From Eubacterium sp. (GTDB lineage: Bacteria; Bacillota; Clostridia; Lachnospirales; Lachnospiraceae), in the NCBI GenBank assembly GCA_017420535.1, contig JAFOIV010000082.1, forward strand, positions 20,475 to 84,474: a DNA stretch of 64,000 bases. Reading direction: 5' to 3'. The translations under genes and the position numbers were made by a program. The notes beneath the pieces are model-generated. The model had not been told where the DNA came from. It did not search any database and saw only the letters and a program-made list of their open reading frames with translations. Positions 40,217 through 50,022 of the stretch are shown piece after piece (positions within the stretch are counted from its first letter, which is position 1; every line of letters begins with the position of its first letter).

Positions 40217-40660
40217 ATGACATGTATGAATGGAAAATTTCCAAGAACTTTAGATGCAAAAAACAGACTTATCATCCCTTCTAAGTTACGTGATGATCTT
40301 GGATCAAAGATAGTGCTTGCAGCCAGCTTTGATAATTGTATTGATGTTTATTCAGCAGAAGAGTGGGCAATATTTACTGAGAAGCTGGACAGACTTCCTG
40401 ATTCAAAGAAGGAATATAGAGCACTTAAGATGTATTTCCACAGTAATGCTACTGATTTCGAACTGGATTCTCAGGGACGTATCACAATCCCTCAGGAACA
40501 GATGGAAATGGGAAATCTTGGGAAGGAAGTTATTGTTATCGGTCTTGGTAAGAAAGCTCAGATCTGGAATGCAGAGACTTACCGTGAGACACATCCTTCA
40601 CTTGAACAGCAGAGAGACGATGTAGTTAAGATCGCAGAAGATTTAGATATAGATATTTAA
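40217..40660 (+). CDS. mraZ: Transcriptional regulator MraZ
   Basis: A 147-residue protein with two SpoVT/AbrB-like half-domains, each carrying the (D/A)xxxR signature: NGKFPRTLDAKNRLIIPSKL and then TDFELDSQGRITIPQEQM. The ring-shaped oligomer binds the TGGRG repeats upstream and represses the dcw operon. ATG 40217 follows AAAGGAGGAG. First gene of the operon, 16 bases before rsmH. Confidence 0.97.
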   Translation: MTCMNGKFPRTLDAKNRLIIPSKLRDDLGSKIVLAASFDNCIDVYSAEEWAIFTEKLDRLPDSKKEYRALKMYFHSNATDFELDSQGRITIPQEQMEMGNLGKEVIVIGLGKKAQIWNAETYRETHPSLEQQRDDVVKIAEDLDIDI

Positions 40661-40675
40661 GAAAGGAACCTATAA

Positions 40676-41605
40676 ATGGAATTCAAACATGTATCCATAA
40701 TGCTTGATCAGGTTATAGAGAACCTTTCTATAAAGGAAGATGGCATTTATGTTGATGGAACCGTTGGTGGGGCCGGACATTCAAGTGTCATCCTTTCTCA
40801 TCTGGGACCAGAGGGAAGGCTTATATGTCTAGATCAGGACAATGATGCCATAAAGACAGCAAAAGAAAGATTAAATGACAGCAGAGTAAATGTAGTTAAG
40901 AGCAATTACGTTAATATGGATGCTGTTTTAAATGATCTTGATATAGATAAAGTTGATGGAATCTTACTTGACCTTGGTGTTTCATCTTATCAGTTTGATA
41001 ACGGTGACAGAGGATTTTCATACAGGATGGATGCACCGCTTGATATGAGAATGGATCAGGATAGTCCTTATACAGCAGAAGATATCATCAATGATTATTC
41101 TGAGCAGGAATTATATAGGGTGATAAAAGAGTATGGAGAAGATCCATTTGCTAAAAATATTGCCAAACATATAGTTAAGGCCAGAGAGATAAAGAGAATA
41201 AAGACGACATTTGAACTGAATGAGATCATAAAAAATGCTATTCCGGCTAAGGCGAGACGTGAAGGAGGACATCCTTCAAAACGTACTTATCAGGCCATAA
41301 GGATAGAACTTAATCATGAGCTTTCAGTTCTTGAGAATTCTATAGATGGAATGATCGATATGTTAAAGCCGAAGGGAAGACTTTGCATCATCACTTTCCA
41401 TTCATTAGAGGACAGAATAGTTAAGCAGAGAATGAAAACTGCTGAAAATCCTTGTATTTGTCCACCTGAATTTCCTGTTTGCGTATGCGGCAGAAAATCA
41501 AAGGGCAAAGTTGTAACCCGTAAACCGATAATTCCGGACGCTGAAGAACTTGAAGAGAATCCTAGATCTAAGAGTGCAAAGTTAAGGGTATTTGAGAGAA
41601 GATAA
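40676..41605 (+). CDS. rsmH: 16S rRNA (cytosine1402-N4)-methyltransferase RsmH
   Basis: 309 residues. SAM-binding [38 protein letters not shown] and [20 protein letters not shown], the rsmH-specific [20 protein letters not shown] insert and the C-terminal [18 protein letters not shown]. Methylates C1402 in 16S rRNA. Ribosome site AAGAAAGG. The downstream ftsL-like gene begins 16 bases past the stop. Confidence 0.98.
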   Translation: MEFKHVSIMLDQVIENLSIKEDGIYVDGTVGGAGHSSVILSHLGPEGRLICLDQDNDAIKTAKERLNDSRVNVVKSNYVNMDAVLNDLDIDKVDGILLDLGVSSYQFDNGDRGFSYRMDAPLDMRMDQDSPYTAEDIINDYSEQELYRVIKEYGEDPFAKNIAKHIVKAREIKRIKTTFELNEIIKNAIPAKARREGGHPSKRTYQAIRIELNHELSVLENSIDGMIDMLKPKGRLCIITFHSLEDRIVKQRMKTAENPCICPPEFPVCVCGRKSKGKVVTRKPIIPDAEELEENPRSKSAKLRVFERR

Positions 41606-41621
41606 GAAGGGGAAGATGATT

Positions 41622-42122
41622 ATGAGTACAAACAATCCTAAAAGAAGATATTATGTAGATGGCAGCATTGTAAGAAGTGTTGATTATTACAGCACAAACC
41701 CAAAAAGAAGACCTGGTTCTCCGGAACCAAGAAGACGTGTTAAGCAGGCGCCTGTAACACATCCTTCAGCAGCTAGAAAGGCTGAAGCATCTCTTGCATT
41801 TACCCCAGCATTTACATTACTTGCTATCTCACTTGTTTTTGCAGTTGTTTTATGTTGCTCGATGGTTATTTATACAGAGTCAAAGATCAAAGAGCAGAAG
41901 AGCCATATAGCTGAACTTCAGAGTCAGATTCAGCAGGCTAAAACAGATAATGCTATTTTAGAAGAGAGCATCAATAAGATGTATACTCTTGCTGATATTG
42001 AAAAAATTGCCACAACTGAATTTGGAATGGTTTATTCTGAAAAAGGACAGATAAATTATTACGAACCAGCAGCTGAGGACTATGTAAATCAGTTTAATGA
42101 TGTTCCTAAAGCAGATGACTAA
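41622..42122 (+). CDS. ftsL: FtsL-like cell division protein
   Basis: A 166-residue bitopic protein: basic cytoplasmic N-terminus (NPKRRYYVDGSIVR), TM helix (~62-82: TLLAISLVFAVVLCCSMVIY), then a coiled coil (ESKIKEQKSHIAELQSQIQQ) and a C-terminal DIEKIATTEFGMVYSEKGQI. The position between rsmH and a PBP and the coiled-coil layout identify it as FtsL/FtsL-like; sequence identity is low as in all clades. Start ATG 41622 (AGGGG at 41608-41612) is preferred over 41592, which overlaps rsmH. Confidence 0.85.
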   Translation: MSTNNPKRRYYVDGSIVRSVDYYSTNPKRRPGSPEPRRRVKQAPVTHPSAARKAEASLAFTPAFTLLAISLVFAVVLCCSMVIYTESKIKEQKSHIAELQSQIQQAKTDNAILEESINKMYTLADIEKIATTEFGMVYSEKGQINYYEPAAEDYVNQFNDVPKADD

Positions 42123-42162
42123 AATCTGCTTTCAGGAACTAATTTTTTTAAGGTGACATTTA

Positions 42163-44241
42163 ATGGAAGATAAAAGAAATGGATTTCCGAGAAAGAAAAA
42201 AACAAGGAAAGTGCTCGTTAAGCGAATGAGAAAATATCTCAATCGTTATGTGATAGCGGTAACCCTTGTAATGGCCCTGCTCCTGGGGAATATTGTAAGG
42301 ATAAATATAAAGAATGGTAAGGAGTACTCGGAAGCTATACAGCAGATGAGGATGTCGGATGGTAAGACTATTCCCTACAAGAGAGGGGATATATTAGATT
42401 GTAATGGTACAGTTCTTGCAACTGACAAGATGCTTTATAAAGTAATACTTGAACCTAAGAATATCCTTGAGAAAGAAAAGTATAAAGAGCCTACAAGAAA
42501 GGCTCTTAAAGATTTTTTTGGCGTAACAGATCAGCAGTTTGATGAAGCTTTAAAATATACAGAATCATATTATTATCCTGTAATTAGAGATGTAGATGCT
42601 CAGAAAGTTAAAGATTTTAAAGAGTTCTGCAAAACACCGGAAGGAAATAATGTTGTAGGTGTTAACTTTGAATTAAGATATGACAGATTCTATCCTAATA
42701 ATGAGCTGGCGTGCCACGTTTTAGGATATACTGTTGAAGATAACGGACTTGTTGGTTACGGCGGACTTGAAGGTGAATATAACTCAGTTCTTTCAGGTGA
42801 AAATGGAAGATCTTATTCATATACAAAGAGCGATGGAAGTGTTGCTTATGAGACAGAAGCTCCAAAAGATGGAAATACATTAGTTACTTCAATTGATGTG
42901 GAAGTTCAACGTATTGTGCAGGAAAACGTTGAGGAGTATAATAAGGAACTTAAGGCAAAGAATATCTCAGTTCTTGTTATGAATCCAAATACTGGAGAAA
43001 TCCTTGCACTTTATAATTCACATCAGTATGATTGCAACAATCCTTATGATTACGGTGCTACAAGATATCAGTATGCTACTATGACAGATGCTGAATTCGA
43101 GCAGCATAGGAAAAATGTTTCTGATGAAGAAATGATAGCGGCTTTAAATAAGCTTTGGCGTAACTTTACAGTCAGTGATGCTTTTGAGCCGGGTTCTACC
43201 TATAAGACCTTTACTATTTCAGGAGCGTTAGATGATGCAGTTATCACACCAAATACCACCTTTGAATGCGGCGGTAGCCTTATGGTAGATGGCTGGCCTT
43301 ATCCAATTTACTGTCATAACCATGAAGGTCATGGAACAGTGGACGTTGGAAGTGCTTTAGCAAGTTCATGTAACGTAAGTCTTATGCATATTGCTGCTAT
43401 GGAGGGCAGCACAACATTTGACAAGTACCAGAAGATGTTTGGTTTCGGACAGTATACTGGAATCGATCTTCAGGGTGAAGAAAGTGCTATCATTTATGAT
43501 AAAGAAAATTTAGGACCTGTAGAACTGGCTACATCATCATTTGGTCAAGGTGTTACAGTTACTATGATGCAGATAGGGGCAGCATTTTGTTCAGTTATAA
43601 ATGGCGGTTATTATTATCAGCCACACATTGTTAAGCAGGTGCTGGATTCCAATGGAAATGTAGTTAAGAATTACGATAAGATCCTGGTGAGAAGAACCAT
43701 TTCCGAGTCAACATCAAAGGAAATGAGAAAAATGCTCCAGGGCGTTGTCGAAAATGGTACTGGTTGGAGAGTTAAACAGGAAGGCTACGAGATTGGTGGT
43801 AAGACCGGTACAGCCGAAAAGTTTAAGGAAGGATCCAGCGAAAGAGATGATGGAAAGTATATTCTTTCATTCATCGGATTCTCACCGGTTGATAATCCAC
43901 AGGTTGTTATCTATGTAACTGTAAATGAGCCGGGAGATGGTCTTGCAGATTACAGCCCTGCTTCAACAGAGACCTTTAGAAGAATTTCAGAGGATCTCCT
44001 GCCATATCTTAATATCTATAAAACAACAGATACTGATGAGATAGATAGAAAGACTAGTGATACAGAAGCAGCAACTGAAAGCACAGAGTCTTCTGATACA
44101 TCAGCTGAGACAGAGTCTGAGACAGAATCTGATACAGCAGCTGAAGAATCTTCTGATTCAGGGGAAAATACTGAAGAAACAGATGATTCTGAAACTGATG
44201 GAGAATCAGCTGAAGATACGGATTATGAGACAGATGAGTAA
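42163..44241 (+). CDS. ftsI: Class B penicillin-binding protein (FtsI/PBP2B)
   Basis: A 692-residue transpeptidase. One TM helix (~29-48), a dimerisation domain (~65-240), and the transpeptidase domain with the three motifs: SxxK in AFEPGSTYKTFTI (Ser ~345), SxN in LASSCNVSL and KTG in IGGKTGTAEKF. There is no PASTA domain. After ~residue 635 it has a ~55-residue tail made almost only of Asp, Glu, Ser and Thr (e.g. TESSDTSAETESETESD), which is unusual and faces outside. It cross-links septal peptidoglycan and works with FtsW. Confidence 0.95.
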   Translation: MEDKRNGFPRKKKTRKVLVKRMRKYLNRYVIAVTLVMALLLGNIVRINIKNGKEYSEAIQQMRMSDGKTIPYKRGDILDCNGTVLATDKMLYKVILEPKNILEKEKYKEPTRKALKDFFGVTDQQFDEALKYTESYYYPVIRDVDAQKVKDFKEFCKTPEGNNVVGVNFELRYDRFYPNNELACHVLGYTVEDNGLVGYGGLEGEYNSVLSGENGRSYSYTKSDGSVAYETEAPKDGNTLVTSIDVEVQRIVQENVEEYNKELKAKNISVLVMNPNTGEILALYNSHQYDCNNPYDYGATRYQYATMTDAEFEQHRKNVSDEEMIAALNKLWRNFTVSDAFEPGSTYKTFTISGALDDAVITPNTTFECGGSLMVDGWPYPIYCHNHEGHGTVDVGSALASSCNVSLMHIAAMEGSTTFDKYQKMFGFGQYTGIDLQGEESAIIYDKENLGPVELATSSFGQGVTVTMMQIGAAFCSVINGGYYYQPHIVKQVLDSNGNVVKNYDKILVRRTISESTSKEMRKMLQGVVENGTGWRVKQEGYEIGGKTGTAEKFKEGSSERDDGKYILSFIGFSPVDNPQVVIYVTVNEPGDGLADYSPASTETFRRISEDLLPYLNIYKTTDTDEIDRKTSDTEAATESTESSDTSAETESETESDTAAEESSDSGENTEETDDSETDGESAEDTDYETDE

Positions 44242-44289
44242 ATAATTTATTGCCGATATTAATCAAGAAAAATAGAAAGAAGAAAAATC

Positions 44290-45255
44290 ATGACACGATA
44301 TTTAATGATTGAAGCTTTAATTCCCATGCTTGTTGCATTTGTAATAAGTACAGTTATCACAAAAAAGCTTATACCATTTTTGATCAAAAAGAAGATAGGC
44401 CAGTATGAGAGGGAAGAAGAATATGAAGCACATTTAAAGAAAGCCGGAACACCTACAATGGGTGGAGTTGGTTTTATATCAGCTGTCATTTTGGTTTCAG
44501 TTTTTTACATTCCTAAATTCCCTAATATAGTTCCAATCCTTATTGCTACAGCAGGATTTGCTATTATAGGATGCATCGATGATTCAAAGAAATTATTCAA
44601 GAAACAGAGCGAGGGTATGAAACCTCTTGAGAAGACTGTGGGACAGATTGTTATCGCAGTGGGAGTTATAGCTTATTTAAAATTAGTAATGGGTTATGAC
44701 ACAAAGATAAAAGTACCTTTCATTGATGGGGAATATAATCTTGGAATTTTTTATTACATCCTTGTATTTATCATGATACTTGGTACTGTAAATGGTTCAA
44801 ATTTAAATGATGGTATTGATGGACTGGCAGGTTCGGTAACATCAGTAATAGCAGTGTTCCTTACTGTGGCATCATTTATTTATAAGGCTGGTATCTCACC
44901 TGTTACAGCTGCATGGCTCGGAGGCCTTCTTGGATTCCTTCTTTTCAATGCTCATCCGGCAAAGATATTTATGGGAGATACAGGAGCTCTTGCTTTAGGC
45001 GGATTTGTTGCTTCTTCAGCCCTTGTGTTAAAGCAGCCACTTATAGTTATCCTTATTGCATTTGCATATCTTGTAGAAACAGTATCAGTTATGATGCAGG
45101 TAACTTACTTTAAGCTTACCCATGGAAAGAGAATATTTAAAATGACTCCTATCCACCTTTCATTTGAGATTGATGGATGGTCAGAAACAAGGATAGTAAT
45201 GCTTTTTACAGTGGTTACAGTGATCACATGTTTTATAGCTCTTGCAGCGCTTTAG
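44290..45255 (+). CDS. mraY: Phospho-N-acetylmuramoyl-pentapeptide transferase MraY
   Basis: A 321-residue, 10-TM enzyme making lipid I. Cytoplasmic catalytic loops: GCIDDSKKLFKKQSEGMKP with the DDD/DDS-type acidic pair, GSNLNDGIDGLAGS with the catalytic Asp, and GDTGALALGGFVA. The histidine-rich loop near the C-terminus reads FKMTPIHLSFEIDGWSE, where most MraY have PIHHHFE; see findings. A 48-base gap separates it from ftsI. Confidence 0.96.
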   Translation: MTRYLMIEALIPMLVAFVISTVITKKLIPFLIKKKIGQYEREEEYEAHLKKAGTPTMGGVGFISAVILVSVFYIPKFPNIVPILIATAGFAIIGCIDDSKKLFKKQSEGMKPLEKTVGQIVIAVGVIAYLKLVMGYDTKIKVPFIDGEYNLGIFYYILVFIMILGTVNGSNLNDGIDGLAGSVTSVIAVFLTVASFIYKAGISPVTAAWLGGLLGFLLFNAHPAKIFMGDTGALALGGFVASSALVLKQPLIVILIAFAYLVETVSVMMQVTYFKLTHGKRIFKMTPIHLSFEIDGWSETRIVMLFTVVTVITCFIALAAL

Positions 45256-45264
45256 GAGGAAAAA

Positions 45265-46617
45265 ATGTTTGAGAAGAATATAATCTGCGCAGGTGCAGGT
45301 AAAAGTGGAATTCAGTCAGCAAAACTTTTGCTTAGAAATAATGCAAAGGTTACTATATATGATCAGAATAAGGATTTAAATGTTGAAGAACTCCTTAATA
45401 AATTTGAAGGTGAGAAGCCACAGGTTGTAGTTGGAGATCTTACAGATGAACTTCTTAATAGTTCAGAACTTATGATCCTTTCGCCTGGTATCCCATGTGA
45501 TGCAGAATTTGTAAATAAAGCAAGACAGGTAATGCCTATCTGGGGCGAGATAGAACTTGCCAATTATTTCAATAAGGGATGTATCGCTGGTATTACAGGA
45601 ACAAATGGAAAGACAACAACAACTACATTAGTTGGAGAAATATTTAAGAATTACAATGAAGATACAATAGTGGTTGGAAATATAGGAACACCATTTACAA
45701 CTTACGCAGACAAGACAACAGAAAATACTCTTGTTGCGGCAGAGATAAGTTCCTTCCAGTTAGAGACTGTTCATACATTTAAGCCACATGTATCTGCAAT
45801 CCTTAATCTTACTCCTGATCATCTTAATCGTCATTATACATTTGACAATTATGCAGGATGTAAGTTCCGCATTCAGGAAAATGCTACAGAGGATGATTTT
45901 ATCGTTCTGAATTTCGATGATCCTGAGACAAAGAAGAGAGGAAATCTTGTAAAGAAAGCACGTATCGTATGGTTCAGCAGAGTTGAGGAGCTTCCTTCAG
46001 GCGTCTTTGTTAAGGATGGTCACATTGTTTGTAAATGGGATGGAAAAGAAGAGATTCTTCTGGATATAAGTGATATTAAGATTCCGGGAGATCACAATGT
46101 TGAAAATGTACTTGCTGCTGCTGCAGTGACACATTTTATGGGTATTCCATCAGATGTTATTAAGAAAACAGTTCAAAACTTCATGGGAGTTGAACATAGA
46201 ATTGAATATGTAAAGGATGTTAAGGGAGTCAGATATTATAATGATTCCAAGGGAACAAATCCTGATGCAGCAATCAAAGCTATCAAGGCAATGACAACTC
46301 CGACACTTCTTATTGGTGGTGGATATGATAAGAAATCAACCTATGACGAGTGGATTGAAGCTTTTGATGGAAAGGTTAGATACCTGGTACTGATCGGTGT
46401 TACAGCTCCTGCAATAGCAGAGTGTGCTAAGAAACACGGTTTTAATGATATTGTTTTTAAAGACAATCTTAAGGAAGCCGTGAAGTTCTGCTATGAAAAT
46501 GCAAATGAAGGAGACACGGTTCTTCTTTCACCTGCATGTGCCAGCTGGGACCAGTTCAAGAGTTATGAAGAAAGAGGTGAGCTCTTTAAAGAGTATGTTA
46601 GAGAACTTGAGGAGTGA
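45265..46617 (+). CDS. murD: UDP-N-acetylmuramoylalanine-D-glutamate ligase MurD
   Basis: A 450-residue Mur ligase. ATP loop GITGTNGKTTTTTLVGEIF, the NLTPDHLNRHYTFDNYAGCK segment, the carbamylated-Lys region (NFDDPETKKRG), and YNDSKGTNPDAAIKAIKAM in the C-terminal domain. ATG 45265 follows TAGGAGG, nine bases after mraY. ftsW overlaps or abuts the stop. Confidence 0.98.
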   Translation: MFEKNIICAGAGKSGIQSAKLLLRNNAKVTIYDQNKDLNVEELLNKFEGEKPQVVVGDLTDELLNSSELMILSPGIPCDAEFVNKARQVMPIWGEIELANYFNKGCIAGITGTNGKTTTTTLVGEIFKNYNEDTIVVGNIGTPFTTYADKTTENTLVAAEISSFQLETVHTFKPHVSAILNLTPDHLNRHYTFDNYAGCKFRIQENATEDDFIVLNFDDPETKKRGNLVKKARIVWFSRVEELPSGVFVKDGHIVCKWDGKEEILLDISDIKIPGDHNVENVLAAAAVTHFMGIPSDVIKKTVQNFMGVEHRIEYVKDVKGVRYYNDSKGTNPDAAIKAIKAMTTPTLLIGGGYDKKSTYDEWIEAFDGKVRYLVLIGVTAPAIAECAKKHGFNDIVFKDNLKEAVKFCYENANEGDTVLLSPACASWDQFKSYEERGELFKEYVRELEE

Positions 46618-46622
46618 TAGGT

Positions 46623-47762
46623 TTGGAAAAAACGAATAGAAAGAAGATGAAAACACCCTTCTTTATCAGAAAGAGCATCTATTTTGACTATCCGTGCCTA
46701 TTCATTGTTATTTTCCTCTGTGCCGTTGGAATACTTATGGTTTATAGTATAAGTTCGGCAAATGCCCTCTATGATTATGGAAATGCCAGCTATTTTGCAA
46801 AAAGACAGCTGATATTTGCGGCGTTTGGATCCTGCGTGATGATATTTGTTTCTAAAATAAACTATAAGTATTATTACAAACTGGCTCGTGTAGTTATGGC
46901 CATATCCATTTTCCTTGTATTTTTGGTTCCTTTTATAGGATCAGAAGTTAATGGATCAAAAAGATGGATTGATTTAGGCTTTATATCTTTCCAGCCTTCA
47001 GAGATATGTAAGGTTGGACTGGTGATTTATACATCATATATCTGCAGCAGATATTCGGTGGACCTTAAAAATCTTGTGACTACAATACTGCTTTTTGTGA
47101 TACCGGCGGTGGCAGTGCTGCTTATAGCAATATCCAATCTTAGTACTGCCATTATTTGTGCAGGGATAGTTGTTGTCATTTGGGCGGTAGCTACACCTAA
47201 GATTGTGTATCTTCTTATAGTCGGTGGAGTAGGAACTGTTGGCGGAGCGATTTTTATATTTGTCCAGCAATATAGAATGAGCAGAATAAAAGCATGGCTC
47301 CATCCGGATTTAAAGGGCGATGGATATCAGACAATGCAGTCTTTATATGCCATTGGTTCCGGAGGCTTATTCGGAAAAGGACTTGGACAGGGCTATCAGA
47401 AGCTGGGAAATATACCTGAGGCACATAATGATATGATCTTTGCAGCTATCTGTGAAGAGTTGGGAATTATAGGAGCAGCTATCATTATTTTTGCTTTCCT
47501 TGTACTTATTTGGAGACTTAAATTGATTGCTGAAGGTGCGCCTGACAGATTCAGTGCACTTCTTGTAATCGGTATCATAGCACATATTTCTTTACAGGCG
47601 ATGGTAAACATCAGCGTAGTAACAAATGTTATTCCTAATACTGGTGTTCCTCTACCATTTATAAGTTACGGCGGTACCTCCATGGTATTCTTGCTGGCGG
47701 AAATGGGAATCGCTCTGGGAGTGTCTAGGTACATTGTTCCGATTTCAAAAAGGGAAAAATAA
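46623..47762 (+). CDS. ftsW: Lipid II polymerase / cell-division protein FtsW
   Basis: A SEDS-family protein (~379 residues) with ten TM helices. SANALYDYGNASYFAKRQLI, GSEVNGSKRWIDLGFISFQP (the Asp of ..WIDLG..FQPSE), KGLGQGYQKLGNIPEAHNDM and the C-terminal ISYGGTSMVFLLAEMGIALG. Polymerises glycan strands with the PBP. TTG 46623 is the likely start (GGAG 46611-46614), 5 bases after murD; a GTG at 46614 would overlap murD by 4 bases. Confidence 0.95.
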   Translation: MEKTNRKKMKTPFFIRKSIYFDYPCLFIVIFLCAVGILMVYSISSANALYDYGNASYFAKRQLIFAAFGSCVMIFVSKINYKYYYKLARVVMAISIFLVFLVPFIGSEVNGSKRWIDLGFISFQPSEICKVGLVIYTSYICSRYSVDLKNLVTTILLFVIPAVAVLLIAISNLSTAIICAGIVVVIWAVATPKIVYLLIVGGVGTVGGAIFIFVQQYRMSRIKAWLHPDLKGDGYQTMQSLYAIGSGGLFGKGLGQGYQKLGNIPEAHNDMIFAAICEELGIIGAAIIIFAFLVLIWRLKLIAEGAPDRFSALLVIGIIAHISLQAMVNISVVTNVIPNTGVPLPFISYGGTSMVFLLAEMGIALGVSRYIVPISKREK

Positions 47763-47780
47763 AGGAGTGGCTGGAACAGT

Positions 47781-48482
47781 ATGAAGAAAAAAGTTTTATT
47801 AACTATTTTGATCATATTAGTGGTCATGTGTGGTGCAGTGTTTCTTTTATTCCCCCTAAAAGAGGTTAAAGTAACAGGGTGTGATATGGCATCAGAAGAA
47901 GCGGTAGTTGAAACTGTAAAAAATATGGCACCAATGAACAATACTCTTTTGCTTTATCTAAAGATTAAGTTTAAAGGTATTGATGATATACCATTTGTAT
48001 CGAAGGTAAATATTTCCTTCGACGGTAGAAATAAAGTGGTGGTTGATGTATATGAAAAATCCACTGCTGGATGTTTTGAATATATGGAACATTATATTTA
48101 TTTTGATAAGAACGGTATTGTTCTTGATACATCAGATAAGAAGAAAGATACGGTTCCATGTATCAGAGGACTTGAATTTGAAAACTGGGAAAGAGGAGAG
48201 AAGCTTCCTCTTGAAGATAAGAAAAAATTTGACATTATCCTTAAGATAACTCAGTTGATTGAAAAATATGAACTGGGAATTGATGAGATCTTATTTACAA
48301 AGGATTCGGAAATTGTCGTAATGTGTAATGGGATTGAGGTTCAGCTGGGAGATGGCAGCAACATTTCAGTACAGTTAATGAATCTTAAGAGTATATTAGA
48401 GAGCCTTGGTAATAAGAAGGGAGTTCTTTATATGAAGGACTTCAATAGCTCAGAATCAACGGCTACTTTTAAAGAAAAGTAA
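47781..48482 (+). CDS. ftsQ: FtsQ/DivIB-type division protein
   Basis: A 233-residue bitopic protein: TM helix (~5-24), a POTRA domain start LKEVKVTGCDMASEEAVVET, and an extracellular beta domain with FDGRNKVVVDVYEKSTAGCF and then YIYFDKNGIVLDTSDKK, which match DivIB. It scaffolds FtsL and the PBP. The usual murG, murC and murB between ftsW and ftsQ are absent here. ftsZ follows after 101 bases. Confidence 0.9.
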   Translation: MKKKVLLTILIILVVMCGAVFLLFPLKEVKVTGCDMASEEAVVETVKNMAPMNNTLLLYLKIKFKGIDDIPFVSKVNISFDGRNKVVVDVYEKSTAGCFEYMEHYIYFDKNGIVLDTSDKKKDTVPCIRGLEFENWERGEKLPLEDKKKFDIILKITQLIEKYELGIDEILFTKDSEIVVMCNGIEVQLGDGSNISVQLMNLKSILESLGNKKGVLYMKDFNSSESTATFKEK

Positions 48483-48583
48483 AGTTTTTATTGATAAATT
48501 GTCAAAAAAATTATATTATTGTCATAGTATGACTATAAGAATATAACTTGAAGAAAGTAATTATATTTAAGGAGGATAAGACC

Positions 48584-49801
48584 TTGCTAGAAATTAAGTC
48601 AAACGACGAAAAGGCACCTGCAAGAATTCTTGTTATCGGTGTGGGCGGAGCAGGAAACAATGCTGTAAACAGAATGATTGATGAAAATGTTGAAGGTGTT
48701 GAACTCATAGCTATTAATACAGATAAGCAGGCACTCGCTCTTAGCCGTGCTACAACAAAGATACAGATCGGTGAGAAGCTCACAAAGGGACTTGGCGCTG
48801 GAGCTAAGCCTGAGATCGGTGCAAGTGCTGTTGAAGAAAATAGAGAAGAAATCAATGATATTATAAAAGATGCTGACATGGTATTCGTAACATGCGGTAT
48901 GGGTGGCGGAACAGGTACAGGTGCTGCCCCGGTTGTTGCAGAGATAGCAAGAAATTTAGGTATCCTTACTGTAGCAGTTGTAACAAAGCCATTCTCATTC
49001 GAGGGAAGACCTCGTATGAACAATGCTAATAATGGTATTGCAAAATTAAGAGAAAATGTAGATACACTTATTGTTATTCCAAATGATAAGCTCCTTCAGA
49101 TCTGCGATAAGAGAACAAGTATTCCTGATGCATTAAAGAAGGCTGATGAAGTTCTTCAGCAGGGTGTTCAGGGTATCACAGACCTTATCAATAAGCCAGG
49201 ACTTATCAACCTGGACTTTGCTGATATCCAGACAGTTATGAGGGATAAGGGTATCGCTCATATCGGTATCGGTAAGGCAAGTGGAGATAATAAAGCAGTT
49301 GACGCTATCAAGGAAGCTATGGATTCACCACTTCTTGAGACAACAGTCAGCGGTGCTACAGATATCATCGTTAACTTCTCAGGTAATGTTGGTATCGTTG
49401 AAGCATACGATGCTATCACATATCTTACAGAAGTTGCTGGTGAAGAAGCTAATATCATCTTCGGTACTGTTGATAATGATGCAACAGGTGATGATGTAAG
49501 CATTACAATCATTGCTACAGGTATTGAATCAAAGGATGCATCTCCAAAGATTACATCAAAGATCTCAATCCCTACAAAGAACAATGATTCTCTCCAGGTT
49601 AAGAATCCTACATTCTCAAATGAGAAAAAGTCAGGTGCACGTGCAGTTCCAGTAAGCATTAATCTTAACAGCCAGACACAGGCTGATACTAATGCAAATC
49701 CTGGTCAGGATGTAGACAGTGCTTTTGAGAGAAAGGCTACACCACTTAAGTCAAATGGAAATCAGAGCATTAAGATTCCTGATTTCTTAAAGAGAGGCTA
49801 A
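48584..49801 (+). CDS. ftsZ: Cell-division GTPase FtsZ
   Basis: A 405-residue tubulin homologue. Tubulin signature [20 protein letters not shown], nucleotide loop [21 protein letters not shown]7 loop [11 protein letters not shown], and a linker followed by the C-terminal FtsA/SepF/ZapA-binding peptide [10 protein letters not shown]. The start is TTG 48584 with AAGGAGG (48569-48575) spaced 8 bases; a TTG at 48548 has no site. No ftsA is seen, and SepF is the probable membrane tether. Confidence 0.98.
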   Translation: MLEIKSNDEKAPARILVIGVGGAGNNAVNRMIDENVEGVELIAINTDKQALALSRATTKIQIGEKLTKGLGAGAKPEIGASAVEENREEINDIIKDADMVFVTCGMGGGTGTGAAPVVAEIARNLGILTVAVVTKPFSFEGRPRMNNANNGIAKLRENVDTLIVIPNDKLLQICDKRTSIPDALKKADEVLQQGVQGITDLINKPGLINLDFADIQTVMRDKGIAHIGIGKASGDNKAVDAIKEAMDSPLLETTVSGATDIIVNFSGNVGIVEAYDAITYLTEVAGEEANIIFGTVDNDATGDDVSITIIATGIESKDASPKITSKISIPTKNNDSLQVKNPTFSNEKKSGARAVPVSINLNSQTQADTNANPGQDVDSAFERKATPLKSNGNQSIKIPDFLKRG

Positions 49802-50022
49802 TTTAATTAATATTTTTACGGCAGACTGTTTTAGTCTGCCGTTTTTTATTCAGTACAAATCTTCAGGACAAATCTTCAGTACAAAATCTGCTTAGTGAAA
49901 GTATTTAACATTGTTAACTTTATTTTATTAAGTAAATTTGTTTATATATCTACTTGATTTATTTCGTGACTTACGATATTTTAGTAAATGTCTGATTAAA
50001 AGAGGAAAAGGAAGGATTGAAT
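49802..50022 (+). terminator. ftsZ terminator and glnA leader
   Basis: CGGCAGACT (49819-49827) and AGTCTGCCG (49833-49841), then six T's, end the dcw operon. The rest is AT-rich leader with a short CAAATCTTCAG duplication near 49857-49883. No known riboswitch is recognised. GGAAGG (50010-50015) precedes glnA. Confidence 0.9.
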
